Part shown: positions 1 to 12,800 of the stretch, piece after piece
Numbering within the stretch: position 1 is the first letter of the stretch
How the letters are laid out: each line of letters opens with the position of its first letter
DNA from: Siderastrea radians
Taxonomy: Eukaryota; Cnidaria; Anthozoa; Scleractinia; Rhizangiidae
Direction of reading: 5' to 3'
DNA length: 64,000 bases
Assembly (NCBI GenBank): GCA_964017195.1
Contig: OZ024897.1
Span: 12,555,451 to 12,619,450, forward strand
Program-made: the position numbers and the translations under genes
Notes under the pieces: model-generated
Database searches by the model: none
What the model was told of the DNA's origin: nothing
Seen by the model: the letters and a program-made list of their open reading frames with translations, nothing else

Positions 1-89
1 CTACATGCTGTTCAATTTTTTGAAATTTAATTCAAAGTAAATTGAGTGTCATGGAGTTTTTTTTTTTTCATGTCACTTTTGACAATGAA

Positions 90-283
90 TGAGGTTCAAG
101 TTATCAAGGGTAATTATAAAGAAAATGACCCAGAGGGAAAAAGAATTCATTTCAAATTAGCAGCAGGTTTCAAGTCATCGAGGGTAAAAATTATTGTAAA
201 TATATGGAGCAAATCCAGGGAAATCAATTTTGGTTCAAGTTAGCATGAGCTCTGAGTTACCGAGGGTTCAAGTTAGTGAGAGT
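90..283. repeat. Dispersed repeat with GTTCAAGTTA / GAGGGT motifs
   Basis: The string GTTCAAGTTA or a close variant followed by a short gap and CGAGGGT recurs at about 94, 168, 233 and 267 in the intron before the first coding exon of the window. It resembles the TATCTCGAA-type repeat at 18676-18850. No terminal repeats could be defined. Confidence 0.4.
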
Positions 284-308
284 GAACAGTATTTTCCTCT
301 TGCTACAG

Positions 309-777
309 GAGCGGGGTGTGTCCTTTGTGAATGTTGATGAATATCCTTTGGAGTTGATACCCCTTGACAGTGATGTTCTCTCACTTGAAATGGAATCTAG
401 CTTCAAGGTAAATAAATAATATACGCTGTACAAAGGATCATTAATTTTGATGAAACATTCTTGGTGACACCTACCTACCTTCAGTTGCCACCTTTATTTC
501 ATTGAGCAACCATAACAATGACATCCTGGACATTAGGGGGGGGCAGGGATGGTGCAGTGGTGTGAGCACTAGCCTTCCACCAGTATGGCCAGGGTTTGAT
601 TCCTGATCCCAGTGGTTTGAGTTCCTTGTTGGTTCTCATCCTTGCTCCGAGGGATTTTTTCCGGGCTCTGCCGTTTTTTTCCTTCCATAAAAACCAACAT
701 TTCCAAATTCCAATTCCACCTGCTTGTAAAGTGCATTTGATTATATTCAAATAGAAAATGCGCTATATGAGTTTTAA

Positions 778-830
<53 letters not shown>

Positions 831-3800
831 GGGAGGCTAACAAGCCGTGTAAGTTGTACAACAAAATGGCATTAATTTTTTTGCCTATTCCAAGGACCCA
901 ATGCTGGAAATCCAGATGGCAATCCCAGCAGAAACATATTCTGCATAATGCCGCTAGGATCAATGATTAATTGATCAGTAATTAAGTTATTTATTTCTTG
1001 TAGGAGTGCTATCTGGAGAATGACTTCACATCTTTGTTCTACATTGCCAACTCCGTGATGACACTTCAAACATTGTACGGAACGATTCCAAAGATTTATG
1101 CAAAAGGAACTATGTCCAAGGTATGAATCAAATATATTTCATAAAGATGTGCCCATACAGGCTAAATGTGGGGGTGCAGTGGTGTAGTTGTTAACACGTT
1201 GGACTTCAGATCTGAAGGTCTGTGGTTCGATGCCCAGTCCCTGCCATCATGTCATCTCCTTATAAATGGGTACTGCAACGTACTGCTTGGGGTAACTCTG
1301 CAGTGGACTAGCATCCCACCCAGGGGGGAGTAGCAATACTCTCAGTTGCTTCGTGCTACAGAAACTAGGTTAAGCTCCGGCCATGTGAGGCTCATGGCCT
1401 TGTGTGCAACTTTACCCTTATCCAGGCTAAATGGTAGTATACCCCAAAAAAACACCCCCACCCAGTGGGCTTAAGATTGGAAGGTTGGTAGGTCAAGACT
1501 GGCCTCTGCATCATGTCATGTTGTTTTCTTAGAAACAAAACTGAAATGAAATTATTTTTTGTTATACAGTGTAGTCACTAGAGTTGTAGGTCACAACATT
1601 TACCCTTGTTAAACCAAGTTAACCCAAGTTAGTAATGTTTTTTTTTCCATTAGCGTGTCCTGGATATGATGATGCGCAAGAAGAGAGAGGCAGCAGATTC
1701 AGAAAATCAAGTCTCACCCCAGATAGACACGCTTCTGTTGATTGATCGCAATGTGGACCTTTTGACTCCAATGTTTACTCAGCTCACTTATGAAGGACTG
1801 ATAGATGAACTGTATGGAATACATCACAGTAAGTCGTGTAGGCATCGGATCTCTAAAACGGATCCTGTGACTTTCAAAACACTCCCAGATCAAAACGTCA
1901 GTTCAAGTAGTGTGGCTTTTACTGTTGGGTCTGTGGATGAAGTCCCAAACTGTGACTACTCAAATGAGAGCTACTGAGGAGTACTTTCCTATGATACTCT
2001 TCACTGTGTTTTGGAAGGTGTTTCTAACTTTCACTCTGTGAGAAATCTGTCAAGTGTAACCACTCAAATGGAAGATACTGAGCACTGCTTGTCAAGTGTG
2101 ACCACTCATGATCAAATAAAAGCTACCGAGCACTGCTTCTCTGTGGAACTCTTCACTGTGTTTTGGAAAGTGTTTCTAACATTCACTCTATGAGAAATCT
2201 GTCAAGTGTGACCACTCAAATGAAAGCTACCGAGCACTGCTTCTCTGTGGTACTCTTCACTGTGTTTTGAAAGGTTTTTCTAATGTTCACTCTATGAGAA
2301 ATCTGTCAAGTGTGACCACTCAAATGAAAGCCACTAAGCACTGCTTCTCTTTGGTACTCTTTGCTGTGTTTTGGAAGGTGTTTAACGTTCACTCTGTGGG
2401 AAATCTGTCAAGTGTGACCATTCAAATGAAAGCTACTGAGCACTTCTTCTCTGTGGCACTCTTCACTATGTTTTGGAAAGTGTTTCTAACTTTCACTCTG
2501 TGAGAAATCTGTCAAGTATGTCCCCCTGGTAGAAATCATATACAGGATCCTACAGAATTTTCTAGGTTCCTGTAAGTTCACACGGGATCCTAAATGGCAA
2601 TAATTCTAACCATGTTTTATATATCCTACTCAGGGTACTGTAAAGTTTTTGAGGATCCTGCTTAAGATTGTCAAGGATCCTATTCAGGATCCTATAGGAC
2701 CTTGTTTAGGATCCTGTAGGATCCTACAGGATCTTTAACAGGATCCTATAGGATCCTAAACAAGGTCCTATAGGATCCTATTCAGGATCCTATAGGACCT
2801 TGTTTAGGATCCTGTAGGATCCTATAGGATCTTTAACAGGATCCTATAGGATCCTAAACAAGATCCTATAGGATCCTACAGGGTCTTATGTAGGATCTTA
2901 TCAGGATCCTGGGTTAGGATCCTTCAAGATCCTTAATAATTAGGATCCTATTAAGATCCTGGGCAGAATTTCTACCAGGGACCACTCAAATGAAAACCAC
3001 AGAGCAATTCTTTGTGGACCACTTGCAGCCTGTGTGCTGCTTTACCTACGTGTAGATGAAATTCTCAACTGTGAAGGCTATTGAGCTGCTCCCTCCTGTG
3101 GTGCTGTTTACTTTGCTGTACATAAATATATATTATTTGCCGGCCGGGAGGTCCGTATTGAGAAAAACTGTGTCAGAGGTCTTGAGTACGGCCCGAGGCC
3201 GCAGTCCGAGGGCCGTGCTCAAGACCGAGGGCACAGTTTTTCTCAATACGGACCGACCAAGGCCGGCAAATAATATTTTTATTTTTTCTTGTTGTTTTTC
3301 AAAAGTTAAACGTGTCTTGTTGTTTTCGGAAAGCAACGTTTTGCAAGCGCGCGTAAAATGAACCATGAAACGAAGCCGTTTGTGACACCAGAGCAGCAAA
3401 ATACGCTTTTTTACTCTGTTAAAACTCAGAAATCACAGGAAGCAATATAACTAAAAGAAACCCCTTTATTTTCCCAAATTTCGATACATGTAGCTAACTC
3501 CTGCTCGATTTACTCAAATGGGAAGAGGCGATTTACATTGTACAACCTTCGGTATTTTAACAAGAAATTTTGGAAAGAAAGTTTTTAACGACAATGTACA
3601 AAAAATTTCAGAATTCTAAGTTTCGGATAACGTTTGAAAGATTTTAAAGGTTTTAAAAACCCATTACAAATTTTTTGTTATTGACGTTCCGTTGACCGCG
3701 GTCAAGATCGGAAAATTCCGCCCGCTCCCGGAACCAATCAGATTGCAGGATTTGGTTCATCTTGCCCGCTCACGCGCTGAGAAAAAAATAATGTACTATA

Positions 3801-6800
3801 CCAGTAAAAAACTTTAGTTCTTTACTTAACAAATGAAATAGATGGACCACAACAAGAAAAAAAAAGGTTTCTTAGGCATACTATGCCGTCATTATATAAA
3901 GCCACAGATATGCATTTTTTAATCAATGCATTACCATCTGTAAACCATCCTTCTTTTATCAACCAATGTCAAATTTTGTAAACCAATTTTCGTTATCTTT
4001 TTAAAGCCACTGCCAAATTCCCGCAAGATCGATTTCCTCAATCTGAAGAGAAAGGACCAGGAGGAGTGCAACAACAACCGCAGCAGCCAACAGAAAAAAA
4101 AGTGGTGCTGAACTCAAGTGATGAGCTGTTTGATGATATCCGAGATCTGAACTTCTCTGCTGTGGGTATTCACCTGAGTAGGAAAGCCAAGCAGATCAGT
4201 GCTGCCTTTGAGGTGAGCATCAATGTATTCGTTCTGTTCACTCCTTCACTTATGGGGGAGGGGAGAGGGGGCGCTCCCTATGGTAAGCTATACGGGGAGG
4301 CTCTACCCGAAAAGTAGCTTTCTTTGTGTATATGAAAGGATAAGGTTTTGAAAATCGGGGTGGATCGTCCCCCCACAAAACTTCATCGAGTACCCCCTGG
4401 CCCTGAGTTGTTCGTGGATTCCTGTACTACATTGTTAGTTTATTCATTCACATGAAAACTCACTCGCTACCCAGTTGCACACAGTGAAGTTACTGTACTC
4501 ACTCCAACTAGCACTTCAAAACTGATGTCTGTATCGTCCAATCCCTCCTCGTTTTTATCGTTAATTTGCATGTTAGACGATGGCTCGCGGTCTACAACTA
4601 GGGGGGACTGGGTACTACCTGTTGTGGGCTATACAGGGAGGCCCTACCGAAAGTTGAAAGGGTAGGGAAATTATGTGTTGCTTTAATAGATTTATCAAAA
4701 ACGCCTTAAACTGAAATGAATGTTAAATAAATCTAAGTACTAGAAAAAGTCTCAAAGTTTTGGTAGCATATATGAAAGCTTGGGGCTTCGATTGACTAGG
4801 AAAATTCGATGATCTACTGTTTTTGGCTTTTTGTTGAATTTTAATAGGGTCCTATTTTTGTTCTAGTTGTATGGAAGGTGTAGTCTAGGGTACCATTTAG
4901 ATAACAGTGCAGGTAGTATAAGAAAGGGTAAGGGTGTGAACCTTGGGCGGAGCCTTTGTCGAGTGATCCCCGCCGAGTTCTTTGTGGATTCCTGTACTCC
5001 CGTGCCAAGTCATTTGCTCACATGGAAACTCATTCATAACCCACTCACTCACAGCATTTCAAGTTACTAAACTCGCTCCAACTCACTTTTGAAAACTTGT
5101 TATCATGGAGAACCGGAAAAAAGTAAAATGGTTGGAACCGTTTAATGTATAAATGGACTTTCAAGGGATTCATGTATCCCTTCAGACATTTCAGAGAGAC
5201 TGCAATGCTGCATTCTAAAGGCCAGTGTACACATGCGATTTTTGATGCGATTTCTGTCGCGCTCTCCAGTGCAACGTTTGTCGCAAGTGTAAACTAGCGG
5301 CGATTTCATTGCGACTTCTCCGTGATTCGAGTGCGGTGTTTGCTACAATTTCCAAAAAGTTGCTGCCAAGGTGCATCAAGTTTCGAAAATGTTCGAAAAC
5401 TCTGCGATATCGCGGCGACAAATCACACACACAGAAATCGCCGCTGGTTTACACTTGTGATTTTTATCGCTAGCTTGAGTGCTGCACTAATTGCACATAT
5501 GTAAACTGTATTTGTATTTGTATTTGTATTTGTATTTATTTGCCACACATTATAAATTACACGATTACAAGTACAACAAACCCTGTAGTGTTATTATATA
5601 ATGTTGACTTTGGGCAAGTTTGAAGTCGGTGACTTTTCTTTTAACCCTTTTAGCCCCAGCTTTTTTTTCATAAAAATTCTCCTTACTGGTCTCTATACAT
5701 TTTATTGAGGACTAGTTGGGAGAACTTGTTTAAACATCAAGACAATTCGTCTTTGGTGATCATTTCCTTGATTCTCATGACCTGTACATGTTATAATGAA
5801 CTAATATGATCAGGAGAAATTAGATGCTGATCACAGGGAAATGTGACAAGAAATTGAACGAGCTGAAGTGAATTTTTCTAGCTAGTTGAAATGTTAACTC
5901 TATATTCAAGTTATCTCTTTTTACGTTTGCATTTCTAGGAGCACAAAAGCGCCAAAACAGTTGGAGAGATGAAGCAGTATGTACAAAGGATTCCATTCAT
6001 GCAGAGAGCAAAAGCCTCTCTTGCCATACGTGAGTAACGAAAGATTTGAAAAGCCCAGACGCCTTAGAAAGGAGATGTTAAAGTGCTACTATGATCAAAA
6101 AATCACTTTTATTTTTTCTTCGGATTTCGAAACTATGTTTATTAAACACTCCCCAAGCGAAATTATAAGCCTTAATTTTGAAAAGAAGACCGTTAATTTA
6201 AACTGCAATTTTCCGGTTTAATGGTCCGCCATTATTACACCAGAAAGGATACAATGACGTCATACACGCAAGAGCTGTAAAATGTAGTGTGTGAACGCGG
6301 CTTACAAATTATGCAAAACACGAGTTTGAGAGTGTGAAAGCTCAAAACTCCCGTGCTGCATACTAAATAAGGCACTTTCACACACACTGCATTCTAAAAC
6401 TCGTGTGTGAATGATGTCATTGTATCCTTTCTGGTGTAATAATGGCGGACCATTAACACGGAAAATTGCAGTTTAAATTAACGGTCTTCTTCTCAAAATT
6501 AAGGCTTATAATTTCGCTTGCGGAGTGTTTAATAAACATAGTTTCGAAATCCGAAGAAAAAATAAAAGTGATTTTTTGATCATAGTAGCACTTTAAAAGG
6601 GCTATGTCACGCTATTTCAGTATTTTTTTAAAAAGCTTCAGTATCTTTTTAAAAAGCTAAAAAGTGTGTTCGGATCAATTGAATTCCAAAAATAATGGTC
6701 TATCTTTGTTAGTAAAGACTATCTTACGCCATTGAAACTGTTTCCTCTCGTCTGTTGGAACCGATGGCAAGGATGGAAATGGATTGAAACTTGAAAAAAA

Positions 6801-9800
6801 TGGGCCAATGTTATTTTAAGTTTTGATGCTATGTTCTCAAAAATCGCCAAAAAATTATGGTTAGCTCTCCCTGATAAAATTCATGTGATATCTTTCTCAT
6901 AGTTGTACAGGAGCACTGTGTATTGGTAAAGGCACCAAGTAATGATTTTAGCACAGAATTGACCTAAAATGGCGAAATCCTCGTGACGTAGCCCCTTTAA
7001 AATGAATCGGAAAATTTATTGCTGATGATATAGCACTACCCTGATCTAGCGAACACTTCAGATTCGTAAAGATACCCAATGTTTTTTCTTTCTTGTTAGA
7101 TACGACAATAGCAGAGATGGTCAAAGAAAAAACAGATGCTGAGGAGTTTAGGGAACGCATTCAGGTTGAACAAGGTGCGTATTACGTCAACTGGAAAATG
7201 AAAACACCCAGCTCTGTGGTTATTCATGCCTGTTTGCCAGTCATACAGTGAGTCCGTCAGTCATTTATTCGTGCAGTAAGTCCACTGGACAGTCAGCCTG
7301 GTAAAGTTATCAGTCAATTAGTCAGTCATGAAGTTAAATTGGACACCATATAGAGAAAGTTAAAGCTGACGTTGCGAGCGTCAGCACTTCGCCAGAGCGA
7401 ATCAAGGAATTGAACAGTGTTAGTGCAATGTTGATGCAATGTTGGTTCAGTGTTGAAAAAAATTGTGACTTGGTGCTTGTGGGTTATGGTTATGGAGAAC
7501 GGTGGAGCTAAGTTGTTAGTAGGAACATGGCAGCATAAAAAACAGGAATAAATTACTAATGAATGAAAAGCGTTCGTTGATACCATGGGATTACCATATT
7601 ATAGGAAATAAACGCTCGTGTTAATTAAGGTCTTTGAAATTAACACGACTTAAATTAACGCGAATTAGAGGGAAAATTTCTTTCGAATAAAGGAAATTAA
7701 CGCGCGAGAGGGGGCAAATTTTCGAAATGAAGAAAATGAACGCGATTATTGATGTATCTGAAGAAATTTTGGCTGTAGTACAAAAAAAAAACGGATGTCG
7801 GGAACCGCCCTTCTGAAAGCAAGAATGAACTGGAAATATTGCAGATGACACATCTAAACGCTATTAGATTGTAAGAGATTCAAAAATAGTGTGCAAAAAA
7901 GAGAAGGTTATTGTTTCCTAGTTGCTATAGGTGTTCGGACAGTACCCAGAATCTGGGCTGAAATTAACGTCTCGCAAATTAACGCTCCACTTAAATAATG
8001 TGGCGGAAATAAACGCTCACAAAAATTAACGCGAATTTTGAGAATTCGCGTTAATTTCATGGAGCGTTAAAATAAGGTAAGTGCGCCGATTTGAAAAACA
8101 ATTTTGCAGCCAGTGCAGTCGTCTCTCAGTTAGGCAGTCCATCCGTTGGACAGTCGTGCAGGCCATTAGTCAGTCATCCATTGTAGATAAATTATGACGA
8201 TTTATCTGAGGATTGAGTTTTTCTTTGTTCTCTTACCAGAACTGGCCCAAGGTTTGGACACTGACAAAATCAGCCCTTACATTGAGAAATGTTTTGGAAT
8301 AAAGAAACCGTTGTTAACCGTAAGTAAAGAGAAATGGAAGGATTTCAATTGTTTTCCTTTGCTGCTCAAAAAAGAGTAAACTAGATACAGAAATATTTTG
8401 TTTTATATCTTTTAATTTGTGATAGGTGCTTCGTCTGTTATGTGCCCAGTGTCTGACAAACAACGGCTTCAAACCTAAGATGCTTGAGTTCTACTGCCGT
8501 GAAATATTACAGGTTGGTGCCCGGGGAGGGAGGTGCTCTGTTTAGTGGGCTATACGGGGAGGCTCTGCCCCAATGGGGTAAAAATGGTAGGGAAAAATGC
8601 CATTTTAGTATACGAAAGGGTCACAAAATCAGCTGCCAAGTTGAAGAAGTGGTGGCTAAAGCCAAGTATATTAAAGGGTGCGACATTTTGGCAGAAATGA
8701 CTACGCAACTGAATCAGAACGACTGAAAACCTGGGAAAAGCGTGGCGATTACAGGAAGGTTTATTGTTTTGGCTTATCCTTGAGGAATAAGAAAGGGGTG
8801 CAATTTTGCTCTAGGTATATGAAAGGGGTACCATTTTGGTAAAAATTAGTATATTAAATGGTAAGGGTTTGAACCTCCGGGCGGAGCCTCCCCATACAAA
8901 ACTTTATTGAGTTGCCCCCCCCCACGGGGGGGGGTTGGTGTTGTCTCATACTCAATACTTTCAAGCTTGTAACACAGCTCAATAATCGTTGTCACTACTA
9001 TTCAACAAATCTTGTTGAAAAGCAGCATATCATTCAAGGTTATTCAATTCAGTGTATGTTGTTGTTGCAACTACTATTCAAAAACTGTTGAATGTTGTAT
9101 CACTTAATGTTATTCAATTTAGTGTATCATTCAGTATTGAAAATGGATGATCCAGTACCTTAAGTGGCGATAGAAACGAAGCAGAGCAATTGGTCATGGC
9201 GTCTGTAATTACTAAACAAGTCACAACTTTGTCCAAAATTGAATCAACGCTGATCAACATCGAATGGGGATAGAAACAAAGTGGAGCAATTGATCATGGC
9301 ATTTGTAATAACTAAACAAGTCACAACTTTGTCCAACATTAAATCAACATTATGCGACATTGTCCAACATCGAATGGGGATAGAATCAAAGCGGAGCAAT
9401 TGTCCATGGCATCTCTAATTACTAAACAAGTCAACTTTGTTTAACATTAGCTAGTCATCGGATGTTACTACACTATCGGTATGCGTTAAGAGAAAATGAG
9501 ACTATTACAGGTTCAGAGTGGAACTTAAGCATACAATCCTTTAGTAACTTAACTCATTTTAAATTCATTTAACTCGTCGTTCTTAATGTTCTTTCAGACG
9601 TATGGATTTGAACATGTGTACAAGACTCTTTCTCCGCTGGAGACTGCTGGCTTTTTAAGACCGCAGACTTCACGGACCTATAATGTACTGCGCAAGTCAC
9701 TAAAGCTTGTCGTGGAAGACGTTCAGGAACAGGTAAACAGTGTGGTAGAGGAGGGTGGGAGTGGTTGATTTCCTCCCCTCCCCTCCCCTCCCCTCCCATC

Positions 9801-12800
9801 TGCTGTTGAAGTAGCCTGTAGTAGGTGTTTCTTTCAGGAGCTACTATAGTAAGGTGCATGTTATGCTAAGTTCAGTGTTGGCTGCTTTACAAGTTTGGAA
9901 CTCTCTATAAATTTTAATACGTTTTTTCTTCAAGTCTTTCTTATTCAATCTCTATAACTTTCTAAATATCAGAAGATCCCACTGAAAGTTAGAATCTTCT
10001 CCTGAAGTAAAAAAGGTCATGAACATTTTTCTCAAAACTCTGTATAACTTACTGGGCGCATAAACGTTTTGGGTGTTTCTCGAACCTTGCTTTTTTATTG
10101 ACCGCCAATATTTTTGACTAGCTTGATAAGCTATGGGAGCATGGGAAACTATGCTTTCTTTACAGAAATAATAACTTGTTCCAATAAATATTCGTTACGT
10201 AAGAGTGCGCTTTGAGAGACGCTGCTTTGGGCTTGAAAAAGAACCGCAGTAACAGCCCCGATAAGTTGACGAGGTTGAAAATTCCAGGAAATGTGACATA
10301 TTCAAATGTCCGCTCATGTAATAACATTCCTAATACAGCTTAGTTTGCGTATAATATTACCCATCTCCTCATCTACGAAGTTCTTTTTCTTTATCAATGA
10401 CATTCTTATTTTGTTTTGAGAGGCTTTATTTTGTTCTGATAGTACTCATTGTTGTTGCTTCACAGAATCCAAATGACATCGCGTACGTGTTTTCAGGATA
10501 TGCACCGCTGACTGTGCGACTGGCTCAGTTTTTGGTGCGGCCACAAGGCTGGAGAGGACTAGAAGAGGTAATGGCCATACAGTGAAACTAGACACTAACC
10601 AGGACTTGAAGCAAAAACCGAGATAAGTCACGTGTGATCCAAATCAAGGTAGCCATAGTTCTGCATCTAATTCAACAAGTCTTCCTAAGCTTTCACCTTT
10701 GCATGGTTGGTCGAAAAAATCTCTTATTAATTTACAGTGTTGCTTATCAAGTGAACGAGTTGCGTTAATTTGTCTGAGTCTAGCAAAAGAATGGCCATTT
10801 TTAGGCCACTTGCGATTTGAGTGGACGATTAGCACACTTTGGAGGCGAGCGGATGCTTTAGAATTTTGCCGGCAAGTAGAAGATCTCTCGACATACCACT
10901 TTTTTACTGTTAAATTCTTGTTCAGCTACTGTACTGGTTTCGAACTACTTATTTCTAGCAGCGCGGACATATTTCCTCTTTCGGTGTCGAAGAAACAAAT
11001 ACTCAAACCTGTGTAAATCAAGTACGGACTTTAATTGGATAAATTGAATAATTTTCCGCGAAAGTTCTAATCGTTGATTGGAAGGCCTTGGTATCATGTC
11101 TGTCATGACTGGCAGATGCTTCATAGGGGTTTAATCTGCATGCAAAATCTTAAAAGCGGTTTTTTCCGCTTTTAGTTTTTCGCAACTTTGCTTCCTTTAA
11201 ACGGGTTGATTGAGCAGAGAATTCATCGTACAATCGTGAAATTTGGCGCTCTGCTTCTGTAACAGTCCTTGTCCAAAACTGTTCCGGGCATTTTGGAATT
11301 GCCGTCTAGTTTTGAAATTATTGCCATTAACAATTCAGACAGAAAACAGTCAGTAAACTTCAAATCACCTTTATTTTGTTTTGAAAACTGATATCAAAAT
11401 CCCCGATACGGTTTTTCGTGAGGTCAATGCCTGCTTAATACCATGCACCTGACGGGACGATAATTCATGTTTAAAAAGGTCGGTCAAATTTGCGTTTAAA
11501 GCGTCGTAGTGGGTTCATGTTTTTTACTATTGAGAAATTACTACAGTCAAAGCTCTCCTTGCGACCAACCTCGTAAGCGACCAGCTCCAGTTACGACCAG
11601 CATTGTGAAACCCCGTTTGACATGTCACTTAAACTCTGTAATGAAAATCTCTCGTAAGCAACCACTCCCGTAAGCGACCGCAACCGCGACCACTTTTGTG
11701 AATAACCAACGGGCCTTTTCCTTTGTTTTTAAGTTCTCGGTCAACATTTTAATAAAGGCACTCAGTTCTTGTTCAAGTTTAGAGTAATACATAACACAAG
11801 TGCTAATGGTTCTTTGTCTCGGTACCTACGTGGATCTCTTCTTTGATAGGCAATAAAAAACTTTTCAACATTATTACTACAAAACTATTAGTAACAATTA
11901 ACATAGGCCAAGCTTTACGTTAAAAGTTCTTGTAAGCGACCACTCTCTATTGTTTCATCATGTGGTCGCTTACGAGAGCCCATTCTCGTAAGCGACCAGC
12001 TCTAGTTGCGACCACTTTTCTAAATTCCCGAGGTGGTCGCTTACGAGAGCTTCGACTGTATTTTATATGTTGCTTCATTTTATAAGCTGTAAAATGATAC
12101 ATAGGTTTGGGTACGCGTTTCCAAACGTGTTTGTGAGGCATTTTCTTCGAATGCATTATACAGATAGATCTTAAACATAATTACTATCAAGGGCACTTTC
12201 AGCTTTTGTAAACCACGTATTTTACAACACATTTTACGTGAAAACCTTCCTTAAACATGTTATCCTCGAGTTTACTATAAATGGCTACAGGCCAATTTAC
12301 AGTTCTGGTGGCTTTGTTAGGATCTCGAAATGGACAGGTTTACATGACGTTATTTTCAATGGGATTTTCTTTTTCAGGTTCTTCGTTTGCTCCCAGGCCC
12401 TGCAGTTGAGGAGATCCAGCGGCTTCCTCCTGGTCTTCAGAAAAGTGAGTTGGACTACAGTATCTCGCCAAAATATCGAAATTTTGCTCACCTAATTTCC
12501 ATGTTACATTGCCAAATGCCATTAGTTATCATCTGTGGAACGAGTAACGGACAGGTTTTTAGCGTAAAATTTCTTGTCAGGCCTTACAACCTTACAAGCG
12601 AGTGGAGAGGAGAACTGGGGACTACAAAAAACTATTGGTTTTGCTTTTTTGCCCAGGTTTGAAACTCGTTAGAGGACAATAATAGGTAAAGTTTTGAAAG
12701 CTGACGTTTCGAGCGTTAGCCCCAACGGCTAACTCTTGAAATGTTAACCTAACAGTCTGACAACCTGACAATCTGACAACCTTACGGCCCCACAACCTGA

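Noticed and set aside
763..963. Minus-strand frame with a poly-Asn run
   Set aside because: Translation of the (ATT)n tail of the SINE.
758..970. Plus-strand frame with a poly-Leu run
   Set aside because: Same ATT microsatellite read on the other strand; no coding support.
536..1422. Functional tRNA genes
   Set aside because: A- and B-box similarities belong to SINE heads; no intact cloverleaf or anticodon arm could be drawn.
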